Assembly: GCA_016630905.1 (NCBI GenBank)
Contig: WBMQ01000004.1
Coordinates: 1,612,001-1,676,000, forward strand
Origin: Capillidium heterosporum
Lineage: Eukaryota; Entomophthoromycota; Entomophthoromycetes; Entomophthorales; Capillidiaceae
Length of the DNA: 64,000 nt
Reading direction: 5' to 3'
The notes below the pieces were generated by a model. It saw only the letters and a list, made by a program, of their open reading frames with translations, searched no databases and had not been told where the DNA came from. This document shows, piece after piece, positions 1 through 11,237 of this stretch. Position 1 is the stretch's first letter, and every line of letters begins with the position of its first letter. The position numbers and the translations under genes were made by a program.

Positions 1-282
1 ATCTATCAGTTCGTATGGTGGTGGAAGTTCGACAAAGATCCCTTGGTTGGGGAGGAATACTCTAGTTGCTTTGACGTCGAAGTTATCAACGGGTATAGAT
101 CGGCCAACTATACAAGGCTCAATAGGAACGTAGCGCCCAAACCTAAAAAGGTTGTAGAGTACCCTAGGAGACCTACTAGTAACTTGAACCTTAATCGGAT
201 TCAAAATAGTGCTGTGAAGCAGTTGAACCCATCGAGAGCCCCAGTTAGGGTCATTGATAGGAAAACCAACCATAGGCGTTAA
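1..282 (+). CDS. 3' end of a probable secreted, LPMO-like protein (partial)
   Basis: The frame is open from base 1 to the stop at 280-282, giving 93 residues with no start, so this is the last part of a gene entering from the left. The first residues (YQFVWWWKFD, then GEEYSSCFDVEV) contain a Trp-rich beta strand followed by a Y-S-x-C-x-D/V motif. That pattern is seen near the C-terminal end of fungal copper polysaccharide-monooxygenase-like domains, where the Cys closes a disulfide. After it comes a basic, Asn/Arg/Pro-rich tail with no domain. The copper-binding N-terminal His cannot be seen because the 5' part is missing. The family assignment is a guess from this motif; another secreted beta-sandwich protein would fit equally well. 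Confidence 0.4.
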   Translation: MYQFVWWWKFDKDPLVGEEYSSCFDVEVINGYRSANYTRLNRNVAPKPKKVVEYPRRPTSNLNLNRIQNSAVKQLNPSRAPVRVIDRKTNHRR

Positions 283-551
283 CTTTTTTGTTGAAAAGCG
301 ATTAGATCTTATGCAGATACTACTATTTTAACATATAGTTTATTACACTAATTAATAAATGCTTATAACTCTACAAATTTTATATAGTAACTGTATACAT
401 TATATTTAACCATTAGTATACTACACTAAACTATAGAAACTCTTGAATATATATAATTATCGATAAGATAAGCAAAGAATAGCATAAAATTAGACTAACC
501 CGTTATACTTTAAAAGCAAAAGTTTGATTCATAAAGTATTGCCCCAACAAT

Positions 552-2545
552 TTATTGACGAGCATAAACTTTTTTCAGATGAGGGTACCTTTCAAAGACA
601 CGTACGTGTGAATTGGCAGTCTAAATTTAAAAAAAATTAAAGGTAGTTCCAATAAGAAAGGTACCTCAAGGTGGGTTTGGGCACCTAAAACATCATAGCG
701 GTTACGACCCAGCTCTACTAGTTTGGTATAGGCATCTACACTCTTTTCAAAATCCTGCTGCATGGCGTATAGTTGTCCCAACAAGGCGTAGGCGACGTCC
801 GATTTAGGTTCATCTAAAAATTTCAATTTAAAACAGTTTAAAAATATCAAGTACGTTTTAGGGCCTCGAAACAGTTCTTTTCAGCACTCACAAAGTCGTA
901 CCTAGCGTTAATATAAAACAAGGCCAAGTTGCAGTAGGGGGAGGGGAAGGTGGGGTCCAGCTCCAATGCTTTGGTGAGATGGGCGTAAGCATCGTCGAAT
1001 CGACCTTGGGCTTGCAAAATCTCGGCGTAATAGTTGTAAACGTCGGCGTTGTTGGGGAATTGCTTTAGTAATTTCTCATATATTATGTTGCAGAGGTGGA
1101 TGTTGCCCATCTTGAAGTTGACAACACCTAATTGAACGTATCCAAGGTAAAAGTCAGTTGAAAGTTCAACTGAACGTTGGTAGGCTTTGAGGGCCTCCTC
1201 AAAATTCCCTAACATAAAATGGATCTGCCCGATGTTGTAGTAGACGTCCTTGTTGTTGGGGAAGGCGTCCAAAACCTCAATAATGGTTTTCATTGCCAGG
1301 TCTGAATTCCCCTGCTCGAGTTGGCAACTGGCACTTAGGATGTGGGGCATAGGCCACTCCGGTTTCAGTTGACAGCATTTTTGGAATAAAGTCTCCGCTT
1401 CGTCGTACTTGAAGAGGGCAAAGTTGTAGATGGCAACTAGGTTTAGACTTTCGGCTTGGTATTTAGTTCCTAGATCTATGGCTTGTTGGGCATGTTCAAA
1501 GGCCTCCTCATAGTTCTTTGAAGCCATAGCGTTGTTAGCTAGTCGGTACTCTTTATCCCCTTGGCTCTCATCTTCAACTTCGTTTAAAACATCTAAAATA
1601 TACATTAGGATTAGCTTGTAAAAGAATCGTTACCGAATGTGAAATTCCCAACAAAAGATTCTATGTAAACTTTACTGGCAAGAACCGGTCCACGAGCCTT
1701 AAAAGGTTATAAATACAACTACTTTAAAATGCAAATTACCATTAGAATGTTTTCGGTCTCTTCACTTGCAATTAACTCCAATAGCCTTTCGATACCTATC
1801 CTCGATGGTTCACTCTTATTACCAGAAAGAAGGAGGGCTGCGGTATAGTCTTGAAAAAATCAATTTATATAGCTGTTGAAATATATACCATCAAGAGCTT
1901 CCCTTCGACTTTCGATGTTCTCGTAAGCTTGAGCTCGACGTAAAAAGGCTTTTAAATAAGTGGGGTCTTTTTCTATAGCACTGTCACAACACTCTATAGC
2001 CTTCTCGTGTTGTCGGAGGTTGGCTAAGCAGGCCGCTTTGTTGCAGTATAAGATGGCTGAGTCGGGAGCAAACTTCAAAGCTAATGTGTACGTTGTAATG
2101 GCTTTGCTGTAGTCTCCTTGTCTAAATAAACTGTTTCCTATCTCTTTTAATTTACTACTGTGCTCATCCTTTTCCTAAATAAAAGCAATGTAAGGGTATA
2201 AAAAGTTGGAATAGGTACCGTCTGAGTCATAATTGCAAATTGGTGGTCCTGAATATCTAGCCAAGGTCTAAGTATATCTATCTCTTCCTTCCCTATCTCC
2301 TCCAGCAATGGATCGTCATCCTCTAAATTCATTAATTTAACTATTTATATTTAAGTACCTTGTTCCTTCTTAGGTTCCTTTTTCTTTTTGATTGTTTTCC
2401 TGTTGTTCTTGGTCTGAGCCGAAAAGTAAAGTGCACCTATTCCAAGTCCAGTTAGAGCTATAGCAGTGATTATAGTTCCGTAGAACTTCCAATCTTGTTT
2501 CTTTATGCTGAGCGTCCAAGGTACTGGTGGTGTCTTTTGCTCCAT
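552..2545 (-). CDS. TOM70: Mitochondrial import receptor Tom70 (TPR protein), 8 exons
   Basis: This is the outer-membrane receptor that takes chaperone-bound preproteins to the TOM complex. My model is exons 2545-2359, 2322-2219, 2174-1889, 1849-1740, 1697-1634, 1592-855, 813-665 and 620-552. All joins keep frame and give 568 aa; yeast Tom70 is 617. Residues about 20-45 form an N-terminal membrane anchor followed by a KKKK-rich stop-transfer stretch and an acidic linker (EDDDPLLEEIG). A TPR cluster follows (KEIGNSLFRQGDYSKAI, then SAILYCNKAACLANL), the Hsp70/Hsp90-tail clamp. A long C-terminal block of TPRs (YYNIGQIHFMLGNFEEAL and others) then leads to the final FERYPHLKKVYARQ. An in-frame ATG at 2641 would add 32 residues; I prefer 2545 because the anchor then sits at the N terminus. 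The introns are 36-44 nt. Confidence 0.9.
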
Positions 2546-3733
2546 ACTTTTCGTCCAAAGTTGCTCGAATTGACAGACAAATGCTTTTAAAATTTGTTGA
2601 AAAGAAATGGCTGATTCAGTGTAAATTTGACTTTCTATCAAACTGCAGCTTTTATTGGATATAAATTCCGAACTATGACATCGAAGTATAAGTATTCCGT
2701 CAGTATCCAGAAAGATTGAATGCAGTTTAATAATTAGTTGGAAAAGATACTAAGTAGCCCATGCCTACATCCCTTTTACATACAAATTGTATTTCGTTCG
2801 ATTATAGCCAAGTATAAAATAAAATGGGATAAGAGTATAGTTCGTTGTAAAGGCAAATCTAATTAACAATACATGTGTTGCAAAAGAACATAGGGAGGAT
2901 GACTACCTAAATCAAATTTAGTTGGTAGATGCTACCAGTAAATACCATACACTGTATACATTTGCAAAATCTTTGATAAGTCTATTGGTAACAAATTTCT
3001 AGTTAGGCTCCAAAGTAGACTACACTATCAGTTTGGTCTATTGATTCGGCAGAATTTTAGAATCAATCGATTTCAAACTTTCGAGATGTATTGCGTTTGG
3101 CTCATCATACGTTCATCAACCGTATGTATATCGAAAAGAATCATCAGCATTCCAGTAAAATGCATCCTTCCAAAATACTTGCATCTACCAGTTAAAATGA
3201 AAGTAGCTTTCCTTTGGTGCTACAGTTCATTGCAAACCTGAACTTCAACATTTTCAAATTGTATGAATATCTATATTAGGTTTTTCATATACTACAATTA
3301 CAAGCTTAAATACCAGTAAGAAAGTTTTATTGATTGCCATAGTAAAGTGTTAAGCTTATTTTGTATCGGTCACCATACTTGAGCCCTATCTAAACTCCGA
3401 CTTGGGTAGTTTATCTTTGTATTGCTGCTACTTCATTCAATAGATATCTACAATTCCAATTCCTTGAAGAGATTGAGGTGACGCTTTAAATAAAACCAAG
3501 TCCAACCATAGTTTACACTACAGCTAACCTATTTACTCAAAGTTGGCTGTAGTAGATGATGTAAGAGGTTTATAATACAATTATATATACAAAATCTATA
3601 AATGAGTAAAGGTAGATGGATTTGGAACAGTTTCAAAGCTTACTTGAATTCTTTACCAAAGTGACAGCTAAACTAAGCAAATCGTAACAACTATTATAAA
3701 TGAAACCAAGTCAAAAAATAGGAATTCTATCTA
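2546..3733. other. Intergenic, divergent promoters of TOM70 and the secreted gene at 3781
   Basis: AT-rich DNA between divergently transcribed genes. The only open frame, at 3041-3241 (+), has no domain, signal peptide or splice context and I do not believe it codes. No repeat or RNA gene is recognisable. Confidence 0.6.
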
Positions 3734-3742
3734 TATATAAAG
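3734..3742 (+). promoter_or_regulatory. TATA box of the secreted protein gene
   Basis: TATATAAAG lies 39 bp before the ATG at 3781, a spacing like that of other accessory genes in the window. It lies downstream of the in-frame ATG at 3700 and so argues against that longer start. Confidence 0.55.
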
Positions 3743-3780
3743 ACTTGTACGATTATTTACCCACGACCATACCAATTAAA

Positions 3781-4224
3781 ATGCTATCCAAAAACTTACT
3801 ACTGCTTTTACCACTGTTTACATCAGTCCTATGTGGTCCTGTATCTCAGAAGATGGATCCAAAGGAAGCTCAGGAATTAACTAAAGCCGGCCCAGCCGAA
3901 GGTGTAGTCGATCCCACCCACATCAAAAATCAAAGGAAGGTTGCTATAATAGAAGCGGTAAACCGAGCTTTAAACTTATCTCAAGAACGAGAGTTGGACC
4001 CTAAAGCTATTGCCACTACTAACAATTCACCCGAAACTTTAGCTGAAGATGCTCATAGATCCATCAGCGATGTTAAGGGCTACAGTAAGAAAGATGGGGA
4101 AGTAGCCGAATCCTACAAGAAACCAATTGAAGAACATAAAAGCTACCCGTCCAAACATAATAGTAAGTATGGTGAAGCTAAAGATGAAGAAAAGAAGCAT
4201 GGCAAGTCGTGTAAGAAAGAGTAG
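3781..4224 (+). CDS. Small secreted Lys-rich protein (charged secreted family)
   Basis: 147 aa. Residues 1-19 are a clear signal peptide (MLSKNLLLLLPLFTSVLCG). After it comes a helical region containing IIEAVNRALNLSQERELD. The Ser/Lys/His/Tyr-rich tail (KSYPSKHNSKYGEAKD) ends in KKHGKSCKKE. This plan, a signal peptide, a short helix with an (V/I)N-x-A/S motif, then a charged low-complexity tail, is shared with the genes at 29141, 32071/45783 and 51553, so I group them as one family. The ATG at 3700 would put 27 residues ahead of the signal peptide. The TATA box at 3734-3742 supports the shorter start. Function is unknown. Secretion follows from the signal peptide, and a cell-wall or extracellular role is inference. 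Confidence 0.7.
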   Translation: MLSKNLLLLLPLFTSVLCGPVSQKMDPKEAQELTKAGPAEGVVDPTHIKNQRKVAIIEAVNRALNLSQERELDPKAIATTNNSPETLAEDAHRSISDVKGYSKKDGEVAESYKKPIEEHKSYPSKHNSKYGEAKDEEKKHGKSCKKE

Positions 4225-4902
4225 TGATAGGAGTACAAAGAGATAGATCGTATATACTTTAATAAATGGAATAAACTTATATAATTCCAATTTGTATTAT
4301 AGAAAATTAGTATTATTTAATAGTAAATATATTTCAAAATAGATTATATATAACTTCTTTGTTGTCTTCTAATATCAATATAAAAGTATATAGTTGTCAC
4401 TTTACAATCACTTGCCATTCAATTCATATCAATAGTATGGGCTTAAATATCGAATATACTAAAAATGCGAATCTTTTAAAGTGTTGGGGTAGGCTTCTAA
4501 TAGTAGTATGTATCAAAAGTAAACAAAGGCAACTATATTTCAAATGTTTGCCCGGGGTCTATTGCACTTATCTCTGCCACCTTTAAAACTAAATTTGCAG
4601 CCAGTATAAAATGGAGTATGCCAATGGAAGATATCTTTAAAGTGGATAAGGGCTATTATTGGATAGAGTCGAAATACTGTAAAATAAGTTTCAAGGTTTG
4701 CATAATAGTTTCGAAAATGAGTACCACCTCCAAGAACCCAATTAAGTTTACTGATTGATTATCAAGAACGATTTAGATTTTTAGCTCAACATCGTTTCAA
4801 GCCTGATCTCTTTAGAATTCTAAGCATTACTTCATAGCTCAGCTTCCAACCCATATATCTTCAAATTTATCAACAACCAAACCTTTCAACTTTATAAATT
4901 AA
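4225..4902. other. Intergenic, 3' UTR and CNNM promoter
   Basis: AT-rich spacer. The frame at 4359-4586 shows no domain or signal and I read it as chance. The last 60 bases are C/T-rich with CAAC motifs, resembling the 5' UTR of the next gene. Confidence 0.5.
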
Positions 4903-6569
4903 ATGGTGGAGGACGACAGCCTAATAGCTGGTGAAATAGTTATCATCTTCGTGTTAGTATGTTTCGGAGGCCTGATAACAGGTATTCAAATTTTAATTTC
5001 AGTTGATATTCACCTTTATATTTCAATGTTTAGGATTAACTTTAGGGTTAATGTCGTTGGACAAGTTGAATTTACAGATATTGGTAAATAGCGGCGATGG
5101 TCAGCAACAGAAATGGGCAAAGCAAATTCAACCTATACGTAAACAGGGCCACTTGCTATTGGTCACCTTGCTGTTGACTTCAACTTTAACTTTCGAAACT
5201 TTGCCCATACTGATGGAACCTCTGTTGGGTGGCGGAACTTTTGCCATTATCTCGTCAACCGTACTCACCCTTATATTTGGAGAAGTTATTCCCCAAGCTA
5301 TCTGTGCACAACATGGTTTACGTATTGGGGCGATGTTTTCTTGGTACTGTTTTTTAATTTATACATTTCTTATTTCTATTTTCTAGGGTGGTGCAATTGT
5401 TAATGTGGATATTGGTAAATTTTATTTCAAGTGGCACTTATTTACAAGTTCTAGTATATCGTAGCGTATCCGATAGCAAAGCTACTAGATTGGATCCTTG
5501 GAGAGCATGATGGTGTCATATATCGCCGTTCAGGTAACTTCCTTTATATATAGTTTACCAATCGGTTTAGAGCTTAAAGAGCTTATGGCAATTCATGGAG
5601 TTATCCGAGGTGGGAGTCTCTCCAACGATGAAGTAACGATAATCAGTGGTGCCTTAGACCTGAGCGAGAAATGCGCTGCAAACATCATGACATCAAGAAG
5701 ACATGTAGTAATGCTCGACATAAACTCCAACTTGGACTGGGTTACGCTCCGAGATATCCAAAGAGCTGGTCATTCGAGGATACCGGTCTATGAAAACGAC
5801 CGAGAAAACATCGTCGGTTTAATTTTAGTTAAATCACTCATCCTTGTCGACCCAAATGCATCTACACCGGTCCGAAGCGTTAAAATATATCCGATACCCA
5901 AGGTTAAGGCCAACACTTCCCTATTCGATTTATTGAATTCGTTCCAGGAAGGCACTAGTAAGTTTAATCAACCAATTCATATACTCAATTTATACAGGTC
6001 ATATGGCCGTCGTTGTAGAGTTCGATACTGAAAACCCCAAACCGGTTGGTATCGTCACTCTCGAAGATGTCATTGAAGAGCTTATCCAAGAGGAGATCGT
6101 CGACGAAACCGACGTGTACGTTGATGTACCAAAACGTATAAAAGCTATACGTAAAGCTAGTGACGCCCTCCGCCGGGCCCGATCACCAGTCGTATCACAA
6201 ATCTTGCTAGGGAATCGACGGGTCAGCAACCCGACTAACGACAGTTATCGTACCTTCACTACATCCAATACTCCTCCACGTATTAAAGTTAGCGACTTGG
6301 ACGAACGAACTCCCCTTAACAACCCTGCCAAAGCTCCCTCTGTACCCCCATTATCAGGTCGTCGGCTCGCACTCTTTACCTCACCCAAACCCCCACCTAC
6401 CTCAACTCATGCCTTCCCTAGTGGGGATGGATTGTCGCGCTACCGGTCCTTAGATCCTAGGGACAACGTCCATTTAAGACCTGGAACCGAAGATGATCTA
6501 AACTGTATTGAGGAGGAACGCGATGCTAAATCCCCTTCCCTTCATGAGTTTAAGGTAGGTTCGTACTAA
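4903..6569 (+). CDS. CNNM/Mam3-type membrane protein (DUF21 + CBS pair), 6 exons
   Basis: Member of the CNNM/CorC family linked to Mg2+ and metal homeostasis; the yeast relative Mam3 is vacuolar. Exons are 4903-4981, 5034-5343, 5387-5414, 5455-5533, 5571-5957 and 5998-6569. All joins are in frame (484 aa) and introns are 37-52 nt; exon 3 is only 28 nt. Residues 1-160 are the DUF21 transmembrane domain with the signature GLTLGLMSLDKLNLQIL, then RKQGHLLLVTLLL and IFGEVIPQAIC. A bateman (CBS-pair) region follows (HSRIPVYENDRENIVGLILVK; SHMAVVVEFDTENPKPVGIV; LEDVIEELIQEEIVDETD). The last 150 residues are a disordered Ser/Pro/Arg tail. The usual GNV..N segment of DUF21 reads TSTLTFETLPIL here, a mild divergence. 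A donor-like site just before the stop could allow a different C terminus. Confidence 0.9.
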
Positions 6570-7082
6570 TTTTAATTGGATGGTAGGCTTGCTTTTAAAA
6601 GGCTGCATTCTTTAATCATCAGAGGTAGTTAATAAAACATTATAGCACTATGCAAATTAAAAGGTATTATATATATTTAAAATGCGATGTTTGCAGCTAT
6701 TGATAAAGCATTGCTTTTCAGATATATTATTAATAAAGTCGACTAGTCTCTATTATTTAAAACTGCTATCATATATAATAAAAGTTTAAATACATATCAC
6801 TCCATTTATTATAGTATGCGTCCTTTGTACCACCTATATCTTTATTAAAGTATAGCTTTTTAGCTTCTTCAGCACTATACAAAGGTTTCCTTTTACGAAA
6901 CGAATTCCCACTTTAGCCCAATTTGCCGAGGTTTTAAATTGAAGTTACTTTAGCCAAGTATAAATCTAATTTAATCTCACTTCTCACGAGCAACAAAACC
7001 AATTTCTAAAAGGAAAAAATAGCGACATAAGATACAAACTACACTTCGAAAAACTTACCCTTCCATTTCAATTTATATCTAG
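6570..7082. other. Intergenic
   Basis: AT-rich spacer between two genes on the same strand. The 100 bases before 7083 are C/A-rich, like a 5' leader. Nothing else is recognised. Confidence 0.5.
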
Positions 7083-10000
7083 ATGGAACCATCAGAGTTG
7101 AGGTATGTAATTTAAATTATAACTTTCATTAGAATTTAATTTATTTTTATGCGAGATTTGATGTTTACTAGATCAAGTATTGATTGTTAACTTAAATGTA
7201 ATGTAGAGCACGTTGGTTACAGACCCATTCAAGGTTGAACAACAGTCAAAAGTCGTATGAGAGCGAGGATAATGGGCTGAGATCCATTCGTTGGAGAGTA
7301 AGTTGGATAGAAATCTCAATTATTGAACATAGTAGGTCGATTTAGGAGTATTGCCTGGGTTGGACGTAAAGGAGTGGATACCAGCAACCAAGAAATCTAG
7401 GGACAATTACAACAAATTGAAGCGGAAATTTATTGAAGATCCTAAACGCGCCGTACAGAACGCCAACTCCACCAAAAATATGGCCAAGGTCAACCCCCTT
7501 GCCCCCGACAGCGACGTAAAATATCGAGCAAACTCCCCACTAAAATACTTTGTAAAATAGAACCCATGGACCCAATTTTTCCAGGACGGAGAGTTACGTA
7601 AAGTCATCCTACAGGACGTCGAACGGACCTTCCCGGATATTGAGTTGTTCCGAGAACCCAAGATACACAGTTTAATGACGGATATACTTTTTATCTACTG
7701 CAAACTCAACCCCGAACTCTCCTACCGGCAAGGCATGCATGAACTCTTGGCACCGCTGCTGTATGCTATAAATAAGGATAGTCGCAGTGATAAAAAGCTG
7801 AAAGATAGTAACTCATTTATAAACAGGTAGCTTTAACTATCATATTGATTTTATTAATGCTATTCAAAAGCGAGGAGGGTGAAGCTCTTTGGATTGCCTG
7901 TGACCCTCACTTCCTAGAGCAAGATAGCTACGCCCTCTTCGACAAGCTTATGCAAAGTGCCAGCAAGTTCTACGAGCTACCCGATCCCGACGAAGCGGCA
8001 AGACTTGCTAGGGCACACCGCGCTAGATCTAACATGAACCGAGTACAGTTTAATTTTGAGAGTAATTGATACTAAAGGGCAATATTTCAATAGAATCAGG
8101 ATAGTGGAAAGGCAGCAAATAATCGGGCCGAACAACAGGTATTTATTACTTGAAATTTTATAATTTAGTTACGGATTGTATACGTTAGAAGAATAAGCTA
8201 CGTGCCATGAGCTATCCCCCACGTACAACCAACCCAGTTCTTGCATTATGCTATACCGTGTACTACCAGTACTTGGCCCAGTGTGATCCCGACTTATTTC
8301 AACACCTGGAGAAAATGGAAGTGGAGCCTCAACTCTTTGGGCTACGATGGTTCCGACTCCTTTTCTCGAGGGAGATGACTTTTCCACTAACCCTTCAACT
8401 ATGGGACGGCCTGTTCACACCACTCAAGGAATCGGGAGAAAGTGAGAGCCAGTCACTTGGTCTAGTCGGTTATGTTGCTCTAGCTATGCTGCTGTACGTT
8501 CGTGATGAAAGTAGGCTTTTAAAGTTAATCGGCACTAACATAGCTCAGTTATAAACCATGACTACTCGGTGACACTGCACAAGTTGATGCGGTTCCCGGT
8601 ACTCAAGTCGGTACCTACCTTGTTAAGGCAGGCCCAGCAGCTGCACAGCGGGACTAACTCGACGATTGGTTATCGGGTTGTAGTCGAAAACTACAAGCTT
8701 AAGGGTAGAACGGATGAGCTCACCAACCTACCACCTTTCCCCAACGCCAACACCCCGATGCCAGCTAGCCTCAGTTCCCGGCCTCGTACTCACTCGGCCA
8801 GCAACTTGTCGACCAGCAGCATACCTCCAGCAGTACCTTCTATTTACTCAAAGCCGCAGCATGCCGCATCGACATCCAGCTTGATCACTCCAGCCCCGAT
8901 ATCGAGCCATGGGAAGTCAACTACCGAAAAGGTAAGCCAACTTGCCTAAATTTATGAAAATTTGACTCATGTAACTTAGAAGCAAGATAGCATACCAACC
9001 ATCCAAGTTTTTGCCAAAGTTCGGGAGTTAGATCTGCTCCTAGCTAATGATATCAAGCAATCCCTTTCGGCTATCTCGACCCATCTGGTATTCAATATTC
9101 TTAATCCCGATTAGCTAACTAGAGTTGTCAAATAGGTAAATAGCTCAGAGAATTCAGAACTTTCCAAGGCCTTACTTAAGCTACGAAACATATCCCAGGC
9201 ATTACTACGACGGGCCGATGCCTTGAACGAAATTCAAGGAACTGATATCCCTCAATTAAATTCGGATTGGTGGCGTTTTGGGTACATCGATCCAGCAGTT
9301 GGTTCGGGGGATGACCGTGAGGAGCAGTGGGAAATTATTTCTTCTGAGGTACAGATTACTGATTCGGATGGTAACGAACCCAAGGTTGTAGAACCATTGG
9401 CTTCGAAAGACGCAACGATCGAAAGTGAAGTAAAGGTGGAGCCGGAAATCCACGTTGAGGTGACCGTGTCAGAATATGAAAAGGAAAAGGAAAAGAAACA
9501 GGAAGATGCTGAATGCACCGCTAAACTTGATATCAAAGAAGAGGAAGTGATGCCTGCCGATATTGAAGTAGTCGGGGATGAGCAGCCTCAACCGGAGACA
9601 ACTGAAGAATATAAGGATATTGATCTCGATGTGGAATTAGATATCAAGTTGAGTGAAACTACCGAGTCTCCCATTGAAGTTGATTCTGATATTCAATCTA
9701 CAACTTCCGATCAAGTTCAAAGCGATAGTCAGGTACTTAATGAAGAAGACCAAAAGGCTGATAGCAATAACGTTAAAGATTGTATTCAAGTTGAGTCAAA
9801 AGAAAAAAAGGTGTCCGAACCTGATGTAAGTTTAAAGATCCAAGATCCAATTCAACATATATCTGAAACTCCAACTTCAACTTCTGATCCTCCAGCTGTT
9901 ACAAAACCTATAAGTAAAAAGATCCTAAGCTGGACGAGGCCCAGTCCATCATTGATGATCTGATCTCCAAAAGCCAGGCTCGACAACGGTCTACTGACAA

Positions 10001-10493
10001 AATGCCTACACAATCCACCCTCAAATCAGAAATTAAGCCGGACCAAGTCAAGAAGCCTCTTTCAGCTGGTAAACCTCAACCCAAGACCACACTCAAACAG
10101 TACGATTGGCTGTTTGGTACTCCACCACCACCACTAACTGACAAGCGCTTAAAGCCATTACCCGACATCAACACCACCTTGGCTCAGCTCAAGCCCAAGG
10201 ATGAGCTAAGATCCAATCCCAGGCCTGTCGCTGCTATTCATATTTCCGATTTTGAATCCAAATCCACTTGGAATCGATCCCCCGAGTTAATTAGTAGCCC
10301 AGCCAAGGTCGAATCCTTTGTCTTCGAAACGCAGCCCAAAGTTGAACTTACCCCCAAGTGGGTTAACGTTGAGCCGGAGTTGGGTGTTAAAATTGGCTGG
10401 AATAGCCCCGAACTTGAGTCTGATAGGACTACTACCGCCACCCCTATAAAATCGATTGGAACCGGCGAAGAAATCTTTGACAACCCATGGTGA
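7083..10493 (+). CDS. TBC1D5-like Rab GTPase-activating protein, 11 exons
   Basis: GAP of the TBC1D5 type, which acts on Rab7-like GTPases at endosomes and works with retromer in animals. Exons are 7083-7102, 7207-7297, 7336-7515, 7561-7826, 7871-8042, 8094-8138, 8189-8510, 8549-8931, 8980-9087, 9136-9825 and 9930-10493, all in frame (946 aa). The start gives MEPSELRARWL. The TBC domain is unmistakable: NPLAPDSD-NPWTQFFQDGELR, then the arginine-finger region with DVERTFPD, the YRQGMHELLAPLLY motif carrying the catalytic Gln, CDPDLFQHLEKMEVEPQLFGLRWFRLLFSRE, and ALAMLLYVRDE. The second half is an acidic, Glu/Asp-rich disordered tail, then a Pro/Lys-rich end closing with EEIFDNPW. The intron at 9826-9929 (104 nt) is longer than the rest and is the least certain join. 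Confidence 0.85.
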
Positions 10494-11237
10494 ACTTTAT
10501 ACACAAATCGGTGGATGTTGGTTTCGTATATCTTTATAGTTTTTTCAAGTTAGCGAATTGGAGTTGTAGTCCGATTGGACTACCTTTATTATAAATTGGG
10601 TGTTTGGTGCACATACCTTCCTTTTACTTTTTAACCATTTCTACTCAGATGTAATTTATTGACAGATTTACATGTGAGGTATATTTAAAAAGTATTTTAG
10701 CGTTTATTTAAAGATTGAAAGGTATAAATATATATATGAAATTCAAATCTTCCTATATATGTTAGGTTTTTATTTAAAACCTAGTATATACTTTACACCT
10801 GAAAAGAATAGGATGTAGATTCAGCCTTCAGTTTTGAAAAGTTTAGATTTAGCTTCTATTTGAAATTACTAAAGCGAAAGGGTTACTTATCTATTTAGGT
10901 AATGCTATTTTCTTATTTGGAACTCAAGTTGTAGTGAGATGATTGAACCTAGCCAGCTTATCATTTCAACAATCTGCTGCAAGTGTTTCAAGCCAACGGT
11001 ACATTTTGCATATTAGGATGGACCGATGTATACCAAATCATCCATTTTGGCCAACGCTAATTATCCTTGCAACTTTGTAACAACACCATCGTCAAATTTG
11101 AAACTCAAAAATGTTGCGCTTTACCTTGAAAAAGGTAGTTTAGAACTAGAGAAATTCAAAGCCTTTATATCCAAAAAGTTATTTGATGCCAAAAGTTGAT
11201 TCAAAGATAGACCTTACATTTTATTTATAACGCCCTG
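10494..11237. other. Intergenic between convergent genes
   Basis: AT-rich 3'-3' spacer between the TBC gene and the SANT-domain gene. No open frame, repeat or hairpin stands out. Confidence 0.5.

Noticed and set aside
7551-7563. In-frame TAG inside the TBC domain with matching sequence on both sides, suggesting stop readthrough or a pseudogene.
   Set aside because: A 45-nt GT-AG intron (7516-7560) removes it and joins NPLAPDSD to NPWTQFFQDGE, exactly as in TBC1D5 relatives.
8541-8560. TAGCTCAGTT, resembling the A-box of a tRNA gene.
   Set aside because: It spans a splice acceptor of the TBC gene and no B-box or cloverleaf follows.
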